A stretch of DNA of 64,000 nucleotides from Bin55 sp965220235 (lineage in GTDB: Bacteria; Pseudomonadota; Gammaproteobacteria; Pseudomonadales; Azotimanducaceae): positions 1,488,001-1,552,000 of the forward strand of contig OZ244815.1 in the NCBI GenBank assembly GCA_965220235.1. Direction: 5' to 3'. Within the stretch, counting starts at the first letter, position 1. Each line of letters opens with the position of its first letter. The notes beneath the pieces are model-generated. The model was not told the origin of the DNA. It was given only the letters and a program-made list of their open reading frames with translations, and did not search any database. Of the stretch, positions 45,155-55,049 are shown one piece after another. Position numbers and translations under genes: made by a program.

Positions 45155-45949
45155 ATGACGCAAAACCTCCCATACGCTAGCCAAGTACTCGAATGCGTGG
45201 AAACCGGTAGTGAGCATCTGTTGCTGGGCGTAAAAGCGGTCGCACGCATCTTGAATCCTGAAGCGGATCTCTCATGGGTCGATTCGCAGCTACTCTATCT
45301 CTCCGAAGAAATTCGCAAGCGTGAACAGACTGTTACAGCGATGCTGAAGGTATTTCATGACGAGGGGTTTCAAGGGGTCACGGAGAACGACTTTCACGAG
45401 TATTCAAACAGCGATATAGAGCAGGTTCTTCGGTCACGTAAAGGAATCCCAATTACGTACGTCGCGATTATTCTGGGTGTGAGCGCTCACCTTGAGTTGG
45501 CGAGCCATGGAGTGAATTTCCCGGGAGTATTCCTAGCTCAAGTCGACGATACCATCGTCAATCCAATTGACTTCAGTATTTTGGACTACGATGAGTTTAC
45601 TGCGAACTTGAGAAAGAAGAACATCAGTGTGCCGGACGAACCCGAGCTAGCATCGAACGCAGACATCCTAAAACGGATGTTCAATAACTTGCAGGAGGTC
45701 GCATCGGTGAAAGGCGATGTCGTTCGACGTCTCGAGTTCGTGGATTACATGCAGCTCATTGAACCTGATGACTGGTTTTGCCACTTCAAACGTGCTGAAG
45801 CTTGGGCTTCCATGGGAGACTATGGCGCTGCTAGATCCGAACTGAAGATTGCTAGGGGTCTACTCGATGAGGACGCGACCATTGAGATGATAGATCGGAA
45901 TCTCGCACAATTGCCGAAACAGGGCGATGACGATCGAATTCTGAACTAA
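45155..45949 (+). CDS. SirB1-type transglutaminase-like protein
   Basis: 264 residues. The N-terminal two-thirds match the Transglut_core2 (SirB1) domain: LLYLSEEIRKREQTV, FHEYSNSDIEQVLRSRKGIPITYVAIILGVSAHL, GVNFPGVFLAQVDD and VNPIDFS. The C-terminal part (about 185-255) has TPR-like helices (WFCHFKRAEAWASMGDYGAARSELKIARGLL). The usual catalytic Cys is not evident, as in many SirB1 proteins. Function is unknown. It is divergent from the CoA-transferase gene. Confidence 0.78.
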   Translation: MTQNLPYASQVLECVETGSEHLLLGVKAVARILNPEADLSWVDSQLLYLSEEIRKREQTVTAMLKVFHDEGFQGVTENDFHEYSNSDIEQVLRSRKGIPITYVAIILGVSAHLELASHGVNFPGVFLAQVDDTIVNPIDFSILDYDEFTANLRKKNISVPDEPELASNADILKRMFNNLQEVASVKGDVVRRLEFVDYMQLIEPDDWFCHFKRAEAWASMGDYGAARSELKIARGLLDEDATIEMIDRNLAQLPKQGDDDRILN

Positions 45950-46083
45950 TCTGGTTTCCATAGATCGTGTACCAAACGTAAAGTCGCCTGTACCATCATT
46001 GAAAGCGCTGTAGCACGAGTATTGGGAGATATGCATAACCCCATAGAAATAGCCTATTTGTAAACAAATTAGTCAATTGGACT

Positions 46084-46129
46084 GACCAATTTCGTGTAAA
46101 TTCTGATAAATTGGTCGACAATATTGTCG
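46084..46129 (+). promoter_or_regulatory. Candidate operators upstream of alginate-locus TonB receptor
   Basis: Two symmetrical elements stand 47-92 bases before the receptor ATG. GACCAATTT (46084-46092) and AAATTGGTC (46108-46116) are exact inverted arms 15 bases apart; CGACAATATTGTCG (46116-46129) is a perfect 14-base palindrome. AAATTGGT resembles half of the ExuR/UxuR-type site bound by FadR-subfamily GntR regulators, and such a regulator is encoded at 49324. The assignment is inference. Confidence 0.5.
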
Positions 46130-46175
46130 TTTTGGTATATAACTTGGTCTAGAAATACGAGCGAGGGAATTTCCT

Positions 46176-49100
46176 ATGAGCCCAAACGCACAAATTCCGT
46201 GCAAACTCAATTCCACACACAGGATTTATGGCTGCTGGTCTGTTCTTGCGATAGGTGCTTTGTCGTTTTCCCTAATGACGACTTTCCCTGTAAATGCTCA
46301 GGAGAATGAGGAGGCAGAAGAAGAGGTCATTGAAGAAATAGTCGTAACTGGTTCACGTTCCATGATTCAAAACTCAATTGCTGTCAAACGGAACTCAGAC
46401 CAAATAGTCGAAGCCCTGTCAACCGATGATATCGGCGACATTCCGGCACTGTCTATCGGAGAAGCACTTGAAACGCTGACCAGTGCGGCGTCTCACCGCG
46501 AACAGGGCGGTGCGACGGAAATTTCGATTCGCGGAATGGGGCCATTCCTTGGTTCGACCACGATTAATGGTCGTGAAGCAACCAACGGTAGTGGCGATCG
46601 CTCCGTCAACTTTAGCCAATTCCCGTCTGAACTCTTCAATAAGCTGCAAATCTACAAGACACAGAATGCGAGTTTGATTGAGGGTGGCGTATCGGGACAG
46701 ATTTCGCTCTCAACGCTGAAACCATTGGACTATGGCAAGCGAAGGTTTCAGTCCGATGTGAAATTCAATCGGAATCCGGACAACAGCAATATCAACATCG
46801 CTGAGACCGACATCGGACGACGTGTCACGCTCAGCTATATCGATCAGTTCGACCTGGATGATGGTAGTCGGTTTGGTTTTTCGGCTGGTGTGCAATCGAA
46901 TGTGACGACGAACCCCGAACAAGAATATCGGTCGAGTAGTGGGTACCGAGATTGCCGAAATGATCCTAGCGTTGCAGGAGGTGTCTACCGTAGTTCAAGC
47001 GGTAACTGTGATAGCGGGTCAGGAAACCTCAATCTCGTCGTGGATCCTGCGACTGGTATCGCGCCAGACGGGGACGCAAGGTTTATATTCGTGCCAAGTT
47101 CACGCTCGTACCGTCAGAACATCACAGATGACGAGCGAGAATCTGTATTTACCGCACTCCAGTACCAGACGAGTGCTGGCACCGATCTAAATGTTGACTT
47201 CCAGTATTCCGATCGGGTGTTCTCCGAAATTCGAAATGACCTCGTTTTTGCAGAACATCGTCGAATGACAAGCGGACTGACAGCCGATAGTCTAGTTTTC
47301 GGTATTGATGGTGCTGTGGGTGGCTTTACAAATGAAGGGCGCGTGGAAACACATAGCCAATACCAAGAACGACTCGAGGAGTACATTGGTGGTGGCATCA
47401 GTGTCGCGCACCCGGTGAACGATCGCTTGGACATCTCGTTTGATTTCTCGTATTCGGACACTTCACGTTTAGAACACATACTCCAGACTCGTCTGCAGTC
47501 CGAGGACAACGACATCTATGGGAACGACGTGCCAGCGGATACGGATCGTCCCCGCGCTTGGTACACACTTCGAGGTTCACCATCAGACGTTATGCTCGTG
47601 CGAATCCGAAACTTTGACGTTACCAATCACGATTTGTTCGCAGACTCGGCGCGCACAAGAATCGATCTCAATCAGGCGCGCGACAACACGATAACAGCGC
47701 TCCGTGGGGACTTCGATTACGTCCTGGATTCAGATGTGCTTACGACACTCGAAGGTGGTCTGCGGTATTCCAACCTTACGTACACCAGCTTCCCTCGCGT
47801 TCGTGATGAGCGAACTTTTGCTGATGATGCGATTGCAGGTGCGAGCGAGGCTTGTCGTAACGAAATGTTTCCTGAAAGCGGCTTCCTTTCGGAACCGGCT
47901 AACGGCGAAACGCTCATCACGAACGTCGACGATAACGGCAACGTGATCAGTTCGGGTACCGGGGACACATGGGCGACATTCGATCCGCTCTGTCTCGTGC
48001 GTGAATTTGTAGGTGTCTTACCTCCATGGCCATCGCCACAACCCTCAGTACAAAACGTGGATGTCGCTGAAGACACGCTTGCTGGTTATCTGCAAGCGGG
48101 ATACGAGAGCGAGTTCGCTGGACGACCTGTTCGTGGCAACTTCGGCGTGCGCATTGTGAGTACGGATGTTGATTCGACCGGATTACGGACGATCTTTACG
48201 ACGACACGTAATGAAGACGACACGATTACAGTGAATGAAGATAGTGGTTCTTTCACCGAAGTAGTCGGTGGTTCGACGTACACGGAATTGTTACCGAGCT
48301 TTACCGCAGTGATGGATTGGAGCGACGACATTCTCGTTCGGGCGGGGGTCTTTCGTGGTTTGTCACGTCCGGATCCCGCTGACCTCGGATTTGGCAGACG
48401 ATTGGTGGTAGACGACGACGATGCTACGTCAATCGCTGACCTCGTAGGCACAGCGAATGCATCCGGCAACCCTGATCTTCTGCCGTTGACTTCGTGGAAC
48501 TTGGATTTTGCAGTTGAGTGGTACCCTAACGAAGATTCGATCCTGGCCGTTGGTGCTTACTACAAGCGATTCTTGGGCGGATTCGAGAACACGCAGAGAG
48601 TTGAGAACTTCACGATTGACGGACAGGATTTCGCAGCTGATGTTACGACGTCACGAACGGATGAGGAAGAGAGCACGCTCACTGGTATTGAAATGACGTT
48701 AGCGCATTCGTTCAACTACTTACCCGGTTTGTTAAGTGGACTAGGTACCAAGATTAGTTTGAATCTTGCGGATTCTGATTTCGAATTCGAAGATCAGAAC
48801 TTCGGGGCGTCGCGCGTTCTGGATGGGGCAGGGAATGTAGTTTCTGAACGAGTAGGGATTGTTGCGCCAGCAAACCTGTTCGGTTTCTCGGAGCGTGTTG
48901 TTTCCTCACAACTCTACTACGACATCGGCAAACTGGATCTGCAGTTAATCTACAAGAACCGAACTGAGTACTTCCAACAGTTCATCAGTTCCCCTGGGTT
49001 GATTCGTTACGTGGGAGACAACGAAGTTCTTGAAGCTCGAGCAACGTATAAGGTCACGGACAAGATTTCCTTCCGACTCGAAGCGATTAATCTTTTGGAC

Positions 49101-49196
49101 GAACCAAAAACACAGTTTATTCCGGTACGAGGCTATCTCACCGAGCTGAATAGCTACGGACCTCGTATGTTCCTTGGGTTCAAAGTGAAGATGTAG
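46176..49196 (+). CDS. TonB-dependent receptor of the alginate locus
   Basis: 1006 residues with a long N-terminus and signal peptide (cleavage near residue 41, PVNAQ), an acidic linker, TonB box EEIVVTGSR, a plug with ISIRGMGPFLGSTTINGREA and GGVSGQISLSTLKPL, and a large barrel ending FLGFKVKM. Length and the plug form fit the large receptors that import oligosaccharides. By position it should import alginate oligomers. GAGGGA lies upstream of the ATG, and the inverted repeats at 46084-46129 probably control it. Confidence 0.85.
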   Translation: MSPNAQIPCKLNSTHRIYGCWSVLAIGALSFSLMTTFPVNAQENEEAEEEVIEEIVVTGSRSMIQNSIAVKRNSDQIVEALSTDDIGDIPALSIGEALETLTSAASHREQGGATEISIRGMGPFLGSTTINGREATNGSGDRSVNFSQFPSELFNKLQIYKTQNASLIEGGVSGQISLSTLKPLDYGKRRFQSDVKFNRNPDNSNINIAETDIGRRVTLSYIDQFDLDDGSRFGFSAGVQSNVTTNPEQEYRSSSGYRDCRNDPSVAGGVYRSSSGNCDSGSGNLNLVVDPATGIAPDGDARFIFVPSSRSYRQNITDDERESVFTALQYQTSAGTDLNVDFQYSDRVFSEIRNDLVFAEHRRMTSGLTADSLVFGIDGAVGGFTNEGRVETHSQYQERLEEYIGGGISVAHPVNDRLDISFDFSYSDTSRLEHILQTRLQSEDNDIYGNDVPADTDRPRAWYTLRGSPSDVMLVRIRNFDVTNHDLFADSARTRIDLNQARDNTITALRGDFDYVLDSDVLTTLEGGLRYSNLTYTSFPRVRDERTFADDAIAGASEACRNEMFPESGFLSEPANGETLITNVDDNGNVISSGTGDTWATFDPLCLVREFVGVLPPWPSPQPSVQNVDVAEDTLAGYLQAGYESEFAGRPVRGNFGVRIVSTDVDSTGLRTIFTTTRNEDDTITVNEDSGSFTEVVGGSTYTELLPSFTAVMDWSDDILVRAGVFRGLSRPDPADLGFGRRLVVDDDDATSIADLVGTANASGNPDLLPLTSWNLDFAVEWYPNEDSILAVGAYYKRFLGGFENTQRVENFTIDGQDFAADVTTSRTDEEESTLTGIEMTLAHSFNYLPGLLSGLGTKISLNLADSDFEFEDQNFGASRVLDGAGNVVSERVGIVAPANLFGFSERVVSSQLYYDIGKLDLQLIYKNRTEYFQQFISSPGLIRYVGDNEVLEARATYKVTDKISFRLEAINLLDEPKTQFIPVRGYLTELNSYGPRMFLGFKVKM

Positions 49197-49323
49197 GTTT
49201 GATTCAAAGGGTCCTGTCGTGAATGTAGATCATGTCCGAACCGTGATTTCGCGTTTGCGACAGGTTCCTGACTTAGATAGTACTCGCGTTGACTTGTAAA
49301 GGTAAATTCGCGGAGCAGGATGC

Positions 49324-50109
49324 TTGACTGACGTGGCAGACACAAAAAAATACCAAGATATTGCGTCTCAAATTCGATCATTTATCGAAAGCAATGGATT
49401 AGTAGCGGGATCGCGACTACCTACCGAACGAGAGTTAGCAGAATCGTTTGGCGTCAGTCGCGCGACAATTCGACAAGCCGAGGCTCAACTACAAGCTCTA
49501 GGTGTGGTTGAAATTAAGACGGGTTCGGGTGCGTATGTGCTCGGGCAAGCTTATGCCTCCGATCAAGCGCTCCCTGAAATGACGGCGTTGGAACTGACCG
49601 AAGCAAGATCCTTGCTTGAGTCTGAAGCCGCCGCACTCGCTGCGGTTCACATAACCGATGCGGAGCTTTCCAGGCTTGAGGAGTGCATCGTGGTGATGAA
49701 CAGTGCGTTACCTAATGACGAGGAAGCAGCAGATAACGCAGATCGGGACTTCCACATGACCATCGCAACAGCGTCCAGAAATGCAGTGATACTGCACACT
49801 GTCAGGATGTTCTGGCAAATCAGAAACGAAGTGGAATCGGTAAAGCAAGTCTATAGTGCCGTGTGTTTGCAAGACACCGGACCGAGAGGAAAAGAACATT
49901 CCGATATTTTGAGCGCGCTCAAACGTCGAGATCCGATGCAGGCTCGAGTCGCGATGCGTGCCCATTTCTTCCGGTTATTGGAATCGATGTTAGACGTATC
50001 GACAGCGCAAGCTATTGAAGCTGCGCGAAGGCAAGCGGACGAAGAGCGTCAGCGCTTTCTCATGAATCCGGCAGTTAGATCGATCCATCGAGATTTATCG
50101 GCAGATTAA
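49324..50109 (+). CDS. FadR-type GntR transcriptional regulator
   Basis: 261 residues: N-terminal winged helix (about 8-75) with the GntR signature GSRLPTERELAESFGVSRATIRQAEAQLQALGVVEIKTGSGAYV, then an all-helical FCD ligand domain (about 90-235) with metal-type His and Asp (ADRDFHMTIATASRN, KEHSDILSALKRRD, RVAMRAHFFRLLE). FadR-subfamily members in uronate loci sense keto-sugars such as KDG. TTG 49324 follows GGAGCAGGATGC. It probably represses this locus. Confidence 0.85.
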   Translation: MTDVADTKKYQDIASQIRSFIESNGLVAGSRLPTERELAESFGVSRATIRQAEAQLQALGVVEIKTGSGAYVLGQAYASDQALPEMTALELTEARSLLESEAAALAAVHITDAELSRLEECIVVMNSALPNDEEAADNADRDFHMTIATASRNAVILHTVRMFWQIRNEVESVKQVYSAVCLQDTGPRGKEHSDILSALKRRDPMQARVAMRAHFFRLLESMLDVSTAQAIEAARRQADEERQRFLMNPAVRSIHRDLSAD

Positions 50110-50199
50110 CTTCAGCAGAAATCAAGAGTGGTACTTACTTACGTACACGCGTGGTGTACACACCGATTAAAACAGTCTGACCATTTGATCTCGCCTCGA

Positions 50200-52491
50200 A
50201 TGCGTGGTCTGACTTACTTACCTGCTTTTCTTATAGCCGTATGTTCGTTCGGCGAAACACTCGTCACGAATCAGGACGAGTTTTTCGCAGCGACTGAGGA
50301 TCTCGAGCCTGGTGACACGATCGTTCTAGCAGATGGTGTATGGCGGGATTTTGAAATTGTCTTCGACGGTAACGGTACGAAGGATGCGCCGATAACACTT
50401 ACCGCTCAGAACAAAGGAAAAGTCGTAATTTCTGGCAAGTCGAACCTTCGAATTGCTGGGGAACACCTAATCGTCAGCGGATTGGTCTTTAAAGATGGAT
50501 ACACACCCACTAATACCGTTGTTTCGTTTCGTCGTTCGAAGGAGAAACTCGCGAACTATGCGCGGATTACTGAAATCGTCATCGACCACTTCAACAACCC
50601 AGAAAGACACGAGACAGATTTTTGGGTGATGATGTATGGGAAACACAATCGATTCGATCACAACTATCTAGGCGGGAAGAGCAACAAAGGCGTAACGATG
50701 GCGGTACGCTTGGACTCTCCGGCTAGCCAGGAGAACCACCACAGGATCGATCACAATTATTTCGGCCACCGACCAATTCTTGGCTCAAATGGAGGGGAGA
50801 CACTAAGAATCGGTACGAGCGCCTATTCGATGTCGAATTCGTATACGGTCGTAGAGTCGAACTACTTTGACCGCTGCAACGGGGAAGTGGAGATTGTTTC
50901 AAGCAAGTCCGGCGGCAATCGGTTTACGGGTAACTTATTTTTTGAGTCTCAAGGAACCTTGACACTACGTCATGGCAACGACAACGTCATCGAAAACAAC
51001 GTTTTTCTTGGAAATCAGGTTGCGCACACTGGTGGTATTCGGGTCATCAACAAGCGTCAGCAGGTCAGAAATAACTATCTATACGGGTTAACGGGTCATC
51101 GATTTGGCGGTGCGCTGGTCATCATGAATGGCGTGCCGAACTCACCGATCAATCGTTACCACCAAGTTGAAGATTCGACCATCGAAAACAACTCGATCAT
51201 TGACAGTCATCATGTCGAACTGGCCGCGGGTGCGGATGAAGAACGGTCCGCACCACCGATCACGACAACGTTTCGACGGAACCTCTTTTATAGCGCTAGA
51301 AAGGAGGATGTCTTTGCGATTCACGACGACATTAGTGGCATTGAATTGATTGAGAACATCACGAACAACGCACTCCCTGAAAAACTCCGCCGGGGATTCC
51401 AGCATGTTGATTTCGATCTGCAGCCAGCAGCAAACAGTCTTCTGTATCCGAGCGATCCGGGGATTGTCGATATCGGTGCTGATACGAGTTTGAGCGTATT
51501 GGGAAAGGACGAAACTGGACCGACGTGGTATCCCAAACCAGACTTAGGTGAAGGCTACGACGTTTCGCAAGGGGCAACGAACACTAGCTCTGTGAATCCG
51601 TCTGAACGCGGTCAACTGTACTGGGAGCCAAAACCATCGTTTTACCCAGGGTTCGATAGCGGCGACATCATTTTCTTAGAGCCTGGTGTAAACGTGTTGG
51701 CACGAGCACTGGCAAATTCTGATGCTGGTGGTACGTTTGTATTACATGACGGCGAGTACTTGGAATCGTCGACCCTTGTCGTTGAAAAACCGTATACGTT
51801 TGAAGCGAAAAATCACTCGAAGGTGCACATTTCATTTGAACGTAGTTCGTTATTCGAGTTGAGTGACGGTGGCAGCCTGAGACTCGAGGGATTGACGATT
51901 TCCGGCGCTCTCGCACCTGACATGGCCGGAAACTCACTCATTCGCACGCGTCGCCATTCGATGCTGAGCAACTACGCCTTGGTTATCGACTCGACGACCG
52001 TTAGAGATTTGAATGTCAATCACTCTTTCAATGTGTTTTCGTTGACTAAACACACGTTTGCAGATGTGGTGACGATCGTTGATTCACGTTTCGAGAACAT
52101 CACCGGTCACATCTTGCAGATGGACCAGGAAAACGACGATTTGGGTATCTACAACGTTGAGTACATCGGTATAGCTGGATCCTCGTTTGAGAACGTCGAT
52201 GGATCGGTATTGAGTGTTTACCGCGGGGGTACAGATGAAAGCACGTTCGGTCCGCACGTTCTGGTGGCGGATAGTGCCTTCGACTCGGTTGGTAACGGTA
52301 GACGAAATAAAACGAATGGCTCGATCTCTTTACATGGCGTGCAAGTAACAGAGATCCACGGTAACAAATTTCGCGACAGTGCGCCTGTCCAGGTCATCGA
52401 AACGATTGGAGAACCTAGAACCGAAGTTCGCGACAACTCGTACGTCAACACCCTACCAGAGGTCATCAAGACCTTCTCACGAAACGAGTGA
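50200..52491 (+). CDS. PL6 family alginate lyase
   Basis: 763 residues from ATG 50200 (an upstream GTG at 50128 is open but would bury the signal peptide RGLTYLPAFLIAVCSFG). The PL6 right-handed beta-helix is clear. The catalytic pair is K236 (EIVSSKSGG) and R257 (TLTLRHGN), 21 residues apart as in chondroitinase B and AlyGC; NHHRIDHNYFG and GGETLRIGTS are also conserved. A second beta-helix domain (about 500-740) makes it the long PL6 type. It would cut polyM or polyMG alginate in the periplasm. It shares four bases with the PL17 gene. Confidence 0.88.
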   Translation: MRGLTYLPAFLIAVCSFGETLVTNQDEFFAATEDLEPGDTIVLADGVWRDFEIVFDGNGTKDAPITLTAQNKGKVVISGKSNLRIAGEHLIVSGLVFKDGYTPTNTVVSFRRSKEKLANYARITEIVIDHFNNPERHETDFWVMMYGKHNRFDHNYLGGKSNKGVTMAVRLDSPASQENHHRIDHNYFGHRPILGSNGGETLRIGTSAYSMSNSYTVVESNYFDRCNGEVEIVSSKSGGNRFTGNLFFESQGTLTLRHGNDNVIENNVFLGNQVAHTGGIRVINKRQQVRNNYLYGLTGHRFGGALVIMNGVPNSPINRYHQVEDSTIENNSIIDSHHVELAAGADEERSAPPITTTFRRNLFYSARKEDVFAIHDDISGIELIENITNNALPEKLRRGFQHVDFDLQPAANSLLYPSDPGIVDIGADTSLSVLGKDETGPTWYPKPDLGEGYDVSQGATNTSSVNPSERGQLYWEPKPSFYPGFDSGDIIFLEPGVNVLARALANSDAGGTFVLHDGEYLESSTLVVEKPYTFEAKNHSKVHISFERSSLFELSDGGSLRLEGLTISGALAPDMAGNSLIRTRRHSMLSNYALVIDSTTVRDLNVNHSFNVFSLTKHTFADVVTIVDSRFENITGHILQMDQENDDLGIYNVEYIGIAGSSFENVDGSVLSVYRGGTDESTFGPHVLVADSAFDSVGNGRRNKTNGSISLHGVQVTEIHGNKFRDSAPVQVIETIGEPRTEVRDNSYVNTLPEVIKTFSRNE

Positions 52492-54701
52492 CTGTGATGA
52501 GAAGGGTTGGCAACGGCGGCATGGGCATATTGGCGTTTGTAGCTGTCGTTGTTACTTGGAGCGTACTTGCGAATCCTCGAACGCTCATAACGGCAGACGA
52601 CCTAACTGATCTACCGAACCGCGTAGCTTCTTCTCCGAGTTATTCGAGTTTCGTCAACGAAACTCGTAATCGAATCAATGCATATTTTGAACACTCACCG
52701 GACGTTCCCATACCGCGTGATCCTGGGGGCGGGTACACGCACGAACAACACAAGAAGAACGGTATTGCGATTTACGAAGCCGGTCTGTTGTCACGGTTTA
52801 CGGGTAAAGCGATTTACACAGAACACGCCAAACAGTTGCTTCTGTCCTATTCATCGCTTTATCCGACGCTAGCAGAACATCCGGTCAAGCGTTCTAACTA
52901 TCCAGGACGAATGTTCTGGCAAGTCCTCAACGAAGCGTGGTGGCTCGTTTACGCGGTCCAAGGATATGACGCGATCCGTGACCAACTCACAATCGCGGAA
53001 CGCGAACAGATCGAGAACGGTCTATTTCGACCTCTCGCTAATTTTCTCTCGGTAGGCTCGCCTAATACGTTCAACCGAATCCACAATCATGCCGCTTGGG
53101 CAGTGGCGGCGGTCGGAGCGACGGGTTATGTACTCGATGAAGAGAAATATGTGGAGTTGGCTTTCAAGGGGACGGAACTCGATGGATCAGCTGGCTTCTT
53201 CGCCTTAGTCGATAACCTGTTCAGTCCTGACGGCTATTACACAGAAGGACCTTACTATCAACGGTACGCACTGATGCCATTCGTGGTATTTGCGCGCATT
53301 GTTGAAGCCAATCAACCTGAGCTTGACGTTTTTCGATATCGAGATGGTGTGCTGCTATCAGCGATTTATGCATGTGTCGATCTCTCGTACAACGACCTGT
53401 TCTTTCCTCTCAACGATGCGATCAAAGATAAGGGACTGAATACGGTCGAGCTTCGATATGGAATTTCGATTGCCTATGTGTTGACAGAGGATCCGAGCCT
53501 CTTAGAGATCGCAAAATCACAAGATGACTTCGTGTTAACGACAGATAGCCTTAAGGTCGCACGAGCAATCGACGCTGGTGAAGCGAGACCTTTTGAGTAC
53601 ATCCCTCGACTGTATCGTGATGGTCCGCAGGGGAAGCGGGGAGCACTCGGCATTCTGCGTGGCGAGTACGGAAAGACCGATCAATCGGTTGTCATGAAAG
53701 CGACCTCCCACGGTTTTGGTCACGGTCACTTCGATCGATTGAATTGGCTGTATTACGACAACGGGAGTGAGATCATTTCGGACTATGGGTCTGCTCGTTT
53801 CCTCAATATTGAACAGAAGGAGGGCGGGAGATACCTACCTGAAAATGAGACGTGGGCTAAGCAGACGATCGCCCATAACACACTTGTTGTCGATCAGACC
53901 AGCCAGTTCGACTCCGACGCCGGATTAGCGGATCGGTTTTTCCCCGAGGTGACGCAGTTTCAGTATGACGGTGCGGTCGTCTTTATCCGAGCAGCGACGG
54001 AAAACCCGTATCAGAACGTTCGGTTGGAACGTCTACTCGCGCTAGTTGACGATGTCGCGAAGGAACGTCACTTGGTAGTGGACATCTTTAATGTAGAAAG
54101 CAATGTACCCCATCAATTCGATCTGCCGATTCACTATGAAGGACAGTTCATCTCGACGAACACGTCACCGAGCTTCGCGGAGACAGATGCCTTACGACCA
54201 TTAGGCGAAGATAACGGTTATCAGCACCTGTGGCTTCGCGCACGACACGACTTGAGAACAGACGAAGTATTCGAGTTCACTTGGTTGACGGGAAATCGCT
54301 TCTATTCTGTTATCGCAACGACCAATGCTCCTAGTCAAGTCTTATTCGCACAACTCGGAGCTCACGATCCGAATTTCAATTTACGGCCCCAACAGACGTT
54401 CATCAGACGCGTAGATAACTCAAACGATACGACGTTCGTATCTGTGCTGGAGTCTCACGGCGAATACAACGGTGCGGCTGAATTCACGATCAACAACAAG
54501 CCAACCATTCGCGACATAAGTTATTTTGAATACGACGTCTCACAAGTTGTACGTGTAGATACTGCAACTGACGAGACTCACTATATTGCCTTCACACGCA
54601 CAGACGACGAGGCAGCACGGCACGTCGTCCATTTGGATGAAACCTCTTTGGTGTGGGAAGGCTACGCAGCAGCTTTTGATGGTGAGGGAAACCAACTATG
54701 A
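52488..54701 (+). CDS. PL17 oligoalginate lyase
   Basis: 737 residues. Signal peptide (about 10-29), an alpha/alpha-toroid with NRIHNHAAWAVAAVG and SPDGYYTEGPYYQRYALMPF (catalytic Tyr), and a heparinase II/III-like beta domain with SHGFGHGHFDRLNWLYYDNG. This is the PL17 exo-lyase pattern: it releases unsaturated monouronate from alginate oligomers. GTG 52488 overlaps the PL6 stop (GTGA), and its own stop overlaps the cupin ATG, so translation is coupled. Confidence 0.88.
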   Translation: MTVMRRVGNGGMGILAFVAVVVTWSVLANPRTLITADDLTDLPNRVASSPSYSSFVNETRNRINAYFEHSPDVPIPRDPGGGYTHEQHKKNGIAIYEAGLLSRFTGKAIYTEHAKQLLLSYSSLYPTLAEHPVKRSNYPGRMFWQVLNEAWWLVYAVQGYDAIRDQLTIAEREQIENGLFRPLANFLSVGSPNTFNRIHNHAAWAVAAVGATGYVLDEEKYVELAFKGTELDGSAGFFALVDNLFSPDGYYTEGPYYQRYALMPFVVFARIVEANQPELDVFRYRDGVLLSAIYACVDLSYNDLFFPLNDAIKDKGLNTVELRYGISIAYVLTEDPSLLEIAKSQDDFVLTTDSLKVARAIDAGEARPFEYIPRLYRDGPQGKRGALGILRGEYGKTDQSVVMKATSHGFGHGHFDRLNWLYYDNGSEIISDYGSARFLNIEQKEGGRYLPENETWAKQTIAHNTLVVDQTSQFDSDAGLADRFFPEVTQFQYDGAVVFIRAATENPYQNVRLERLLALVDDVAKERHLVVDIFNVESNVPHQFDLPIHYEGQFISTNTSPSFAETDALRPLGEDNGYQHLWLRARHDLRTDEVFEFTWLTGNRFYSVIATTNAPSQVLFAQLGAHDPNFNLRPQQTFIRRVDNSNDTTFVSVLESHGEYNGAAEFTINNKPTIRDISYFEYDVSQVVRVDTATDETHYIAFTRTDDEAARHVVHLDETSLVWEGYAAAFDGEGNQL

Positions 54702-55042
54702 AATCGAGGAGCGAGAGCTTTATCTACGGGTCCGAACACCCGATTGAAGAGGTTGGCGAAGGTCTCGAACGTCAGCTGCTCGGCTTTGGACAGAGCATCA
54801 TGATGGCGCGTGTAGCGTTTGATAAAGGAGCGGTTGGTGAAGTACATCAACACGAACACGCTCAGGTCTCATACGTAGAAAGTGGCGTGTTTGACGTCTA
54901 TATTGATGGTCAGGAACACCGACTTAGTGCCGGTGACGGTTTTTACATTCATCCAAATACTGATCACGGCGCAGTCTGTCGAGAAGCAGGCGTATTGATT
55001 GACGTGTTCAGCCCACTTCGAGAAGACTTCCTTTCAGAGTAG
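54698..55042 (+). CDS. kdgF: KdgF-like cupin
   Basis: 114-residue single-domain cupin with the metal-binding motif GEVHQHEHAQVSYVESGVFDV and the second half IHPNTDHGAVC. KdgF-type cupins catalyse linearisation of 4,5-unsaturated monouronates from pectin or alginate to the 5-keto (DEH) form. Position directly after PL17, overlapping by four bases, supports that role strongly. Confidence 0.82.
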   Translation: MKSRSESFIYGSEHPIEEVGEGLERQLLGFGQSIMMARVAFDKGAVGEVHQHEHAQVSYVESGVFDVYIDGQEHRLSAGDGFYIHPNTDHGAVCREAGVLIDVFSPLREDFLSE

Positions 55043-55049
55043 ACGACTT

